Source: Lophius americanus (taxonomy: Eukaryota; Chordata; Actinopteri; Lophiiformes; Lophiidae). From it: DNA of 64,000 bases. The position numbers were made by a program, and so were the translations under genes. The stretch spans positions 8,395,001 to 8,459,000 of the forward strand of contig JBBDHG010000024.1 in NCBI GenBank assembly GCA_037951165.1, written 5' to 3'. How positions within the stretch are numbered: the stretch's first letter is position 1; each line of letters begins with the position of its first letter. This document shows, in pieces, positions 60,572 through 64,000 of the stretch. A model generated the notes under the pieces. The model made no database searches and had not been told where the DNA came from. It saw only the letters and a list, made by a program, of their open reading frames with translations.

Positions 60572-63500
60572 AGGTTGAGATTTCTTTATAGAGCCCATGT
60601 TCCAATTTTAGCTAAGCTTTAGTTATAGCTATTATTATACCAGCTAATGTTAGCCTCGTCTACGTATGAAGCGAGCTGGCGTGATGCTGGCTAAACCATC
60701 CTAACAGTCGGATAGAAAGGCTGCAACTCTCGCCAGTTTTGTTTTTAATATTAGTTTGAAAGTAATGTAATAAATGAAATTATTTAAGTTAATATGCCTG
60801 AATAATTATTTTCCGTCTTTTCTGTATTCTTGCAACATTAACGCTAGCTTGTTAGCAAGCAGTTAAACCGTGTAATATAGCTGAATGAGTTATGACACTG
60901 CTAGCTGCTTCTTACTGCTTTAAACTACCTTTTCATCAATTCACTGTCAATAGGCATCATCTGTTACCTGTTTACACACATCAGCATAACTTGTTTCTGT
61001 GGTACACATCTGCATATATACATTTTTTTATGCTTGACTACTGTCCGTGTCAGTGAGCAGATCACGACACTGAAATGTGTGTTTTGTGACTGTCAGGCAG
61101 GTGCCTCGGCGATGTGGGCTTCATGCTGTGGTTTGCTGAATGAAGTCATGGGTACAGGGGTCGTCAGAGGCCAGCAGCCTGTATTTGGGACTGGTGCTGG
61201 ACCTTTCAGGTTTGCCCCCAGTGCAGGATACTCCACATACCCGCCCACCAGCTCAGGGAGTCCCGGTGTTGTGTGCAGGGCCTGTGGTCAGACCTTCTCA
61301 GTCTTCAGGAGGAAGGTAGGTATGGATGATCTATGTGTAGCATTACATATTAATTTGTCATCCGGCTCAACGAGAAGGTTGCATGTCCAGAAGCCGATGG
61401 GCATAGTAGATCAGTATCTCAGGTCGAGAACTAATTAAATGCTTTACTCTGCATTGGAAGGTCATCTATTTATTTTTAAATTAGTGACAAAATTATAACC
61501 ATGGACAGATGAAATGGACATCTGTCATTAACATTAATTATCATGTTACATTAGTACTTGTCTGTGTGGGATATATAAGGTGACAGGTGAGACAAGCAAT
61601 GGCACCATGATGCACTGAGGGAAGAAGGAAAGTCGGGTGAGGCAGTCTGAGGCTCTGGGTAATGTTCTCCTGCACAGCCTTGTGCTCTGCCATTCATGTG
61701 TTTCCTACTTATACATTTACCATCTACCTAAACATTGATACAGTCTAAGAGCACTTACTTGCAAAAACTGTATTCTCCAGCTGCGGCGGCCTCTTTAAGG
61801 GGAAAATACACCCAGCCACACCGCAAAAAAAGGTTTCAGAATGGTTTAAGGAACACAGCAATGAGTTCAGGGTGTTGACTTGGCCTCCAAATTTCTGAGC
61901 TCTCATTCCAATCAAGCATTTGTGGGAATGTGGGAAGTGTTTGACAAGCAAGTCTGATTTGTGCAGGCACTACCTCGCAGCATACATGATTTAAAGTCAT
62001 GCAAAGAATCAGATTCTTCTAAGAGCTGAATCAATACTCAGCTTTGTGAGGATATGCAAGCTTAAGTTAATTTAATTTTCACCCACAGGCCACCGATTCA
62101 ACATCATACCGCTCTAGCCTATTGTAGAGACAGATGGACATCACACTCACTCTGTAATATCATCTTCATATTTGTGTGTGGCTTTCATTCTGTTGGAACC
62201 ATTAGCTTTATTCGCTCCCCGGCCCAGTTGAAACCCACATCTTGCATTTATTAGTATTTGATGTTTGTAACATACTTAAAATGAGCTGCCACCTGTATCT
62301 GAGCCTGGAGAGGGAGAGCAGCAGATGTGAGTGATTGAGAAATGACTGCATTCCTCGTCTTTCGGTGTTTGGTGTTGACTTTTTATGTTTTCAGCTAGAT
62401 TTGTATCGCATTTACTACCGTCATAGGAAGGTGGGTTGACACATTGTTGAATCTGTAAATAAGTCCCAGAAGTCCCTAATTTTCATCCTTTTATTTTTTA
62501 CATCATGTTCCTGCAGTATATTTGCTGTGACTGCAAGAAGAACTTCTGCTCTCTATGCTCCGTGCTTCAGGAGAACTTGCGCATTTGTGGAACGTGCCAT
62601 TTGTTGAAAGCAACCGCTTTTCAGCGGCCACGGCTCATGCGCTTACGAGTCAGGGACCTGCGACAGTACTTGCTCCTCCGTAACATCCCCACAGATACCT
62701 GCAGGGAAAAAGAAGACCTGGTGGACTTGGTGCTCTGTCACCAAGGAATTGAGGAAAGGGAAGACCCAGACGCAGGAAGCCTCCACTCACGGTCCCTGTA
62801 TACACCAACCCCTTCTACCACGCAATCCACCTCAGAGCTCTCTGCTTTCGTCGCCTCTCAGGAGGAGCCGCTCAGCAGGAGTGATAGCTCTGATACCAAC
62901 CAGGTCATGACCTACTTTATGTATCACTTTTAGTCCTTTTTTATTTAATCACAAACATCTGTCATATCTGTTTTATTATATGTAGAAGTATCTCAAGTAA
63001 CCTATTAAGTTTTGAAACCAGTCATTACTTGTTGTTTGTTCTGAAAAGCTAGTTAACAAAATTAATTAATGACTGGGTGAGAATGATTGTCGATTTGCAC
63101 TGCCAGGGGTCTGTAGTTTAGTTATTTAAAGAGCCTACACAGGTCTTTAATTTGTTCAGATCTCTGTACATCATGGCGTACCTTGATTCGACCTTTCAGA
63201 ACTCTGACAATTACCCCATTATTATCGTGTGAGCTAACTGCAGTTGTTTACCAAATTGCTTCCATTCATTTGTGTAAAAACGGTGAAACAGATGTCATGC
63301 CTCCGTCACTGTTTCCAGGTTCTTTTCCAACGTTTGATTTTTTGACTGGCTATTGTAGATGATGTCATCTGATTGTGCGCATTTTAAGAGTGGAAAATCA
63401 AATTAGCCTGTTTGCCACCGACTGTCTCTTTCTTGAGGGGCGACACTGAGAAGCTCTTGATGTAAGCATCCTGAATGTAGTTACATTTATTTTTATTGTG

Positions 63501-64000
63501 TCATTTATATTTACATGGAAAAGCGATTATCTATGAATCCAAAACATTTTCAATATCCTTGGACAGACGGATGGAACCACAGATCCATCCACGTGGTTAG
63601 CTAATGCAGAAGCTTTCAGACGAGAGTCTGAATATGAAAGCGAAAGTGCCAGTAAATGGTTTGTTTTTCTAATAAAGTATCCTCTTATCCTTATGTATTA
63701 TTAGAAAACAGTGATTAGAATTCTATTACATTTGGGGTTTCAGATGAATGAACAGCAAAGTTATTAGTCATGACAGCTACAACTTCCCAATTGTGACATC
63801 CCTTAAGGCTTTTAAAGTGGTCAAATTGATTGGAATGTTGATCCTGTTTTGATACCATTTGTTTAAAACAACACAATGTCTGTTTTTAATGGTATAAAAA
63901 GTACAAAGGTTATTTAAAAGCTGTTTACGACAGGATTTTTGCCTCGCAGCATTGATAATTCCAGCAACGCCGGGAGAAAAAAGATCAGGGATGACATGCC
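60568..64000 (+). CDS. rnf34: RNF34 (CARP1) E3 ubiquitin ligase, 5' part, runs off the window
   Basis: RING-type E3 ligase; mammalian RNF34 targets p53, caspase-8/10 and PGC-1alpha. Exons: 60568-60573 (ATG AAG), 61097-61315, 62517-62903, 63567-63658 and 63950 to the window end. The joined start reads MKAGASAMWASCCGLLNEVM, like human MKAGATSMWASCC, so the tiny first coding exon is well supported. The FYVE-like zinc finger has CRAC, CCDC, FCSLC and ICGTC pairs. A SAP-like helix pair follows (LMRLRVRDLRQYLLLRNIPT, then DTCREKEDLVDLVL), and then a Ser/Thr-rich linker. The paralogue RFFL was rejected because it starts MWATCCNW and differs in the finger. The RING domain lies downstream, outside the window. 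Confidence 0.95.
61316..62516. other. rnf34 intron 2
   Basis: A 1.2-kb intron splitting the zinc-finger coding sequence between the first CxxC pair and the rest. No exon or named repeat seen. Confidence 0.6.

Noticed and set aside
61097..62903. RFFL (CARP2) instead of RNF34
   Set aside because: The MWASCCGLLNEVMGTG start and the finger sequence follow RNF34, not RFFL.
1..64000. CRISPR array, operon, phage or bacterial defence system
   Set aside because: Spliced vertebrate genes and fish transposons explain the window; no direct-repeat/spacer array or polycistronic gene set is present.

Overview
The window is vertebrate nuclear DNA from a ray-finned fish, most likely a teleost. The evidence is short GT-AG-bounded exons, introns carrying typical teleost repeats (RTE-like and L2/CR1-like LINE pieces, Tc1/mariner relics, short interspersed repeats), and five genes that all have vertebrate relatives. 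I see no prokaryotic features, no CRISPR array and no rRNA. The species cannot be fixed from the sequence.

Layout. (1) 1-8.9 kb, plus strand: the 3' half of npc1l1 (sterol transporter), 15 exons, stop at 8277-8279, poly(A) signal at 8901. (2) 11.08-36.6 kb, minus strand: a complete rictor gene (mTORC2 subunit). I could assemble 37 coding exons in one continuous reading frame of 1747 codons plus stop; one intron must use a GC-AG splice pair. npc1l1 and rictor are tail to tail. (3) 36.6-42.0 kb: intergenic, with the 3' end of an L2/CR1-like LINE. (4) 42.08-48.48 kb, plus strand: a ubiquitin-specific protease of the USP37/26/29 type with intact Cys and His boxes. Its N-terminal part is built from a tandemly duplicated exon cassette. 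Its first exon was not found. (5) 48.5-52.5 kb: intergenic and repeat-rich. (6) 52.49-58.11 kb, minus strand: the fish homologue of human C5orf34, 11 coding exons, 547 residues, apparently lacking a C-terminal block present in the human protein. (7) 58.1-60.5 kb: the gap between the divergent C5orf34 and rnf34 genes, with CRE- and ETS-like sites next to C5orf34 and LINE debris in the middle. (8) 60.5 kb to the end, plus strand: the 5' part of rnf34 (E3 ligase), with an upstream ORF whose stop overlaps the main start codon. The RING domain lies beyond the window.

The genes are ordinary, independently functioning chromosomal neighbours: lipid uptake, mTORC2 signalling, deubiquitination, an uncharacterised protein and ubiquitin ligation. 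Nothing indicates a shared pathway or operon. The most unusual locus is the USP37-like gene, whose exon-intron-exon cassettes have been duplicated, fused and diversified just upstream of a conserved protease core. It looks like a fast-evolving lineage-specific deubiquitinase. Exon boundaries were read by hand from splice signals, frame continuity and remembered family sequence, so single boundaries may be off by a few bases.
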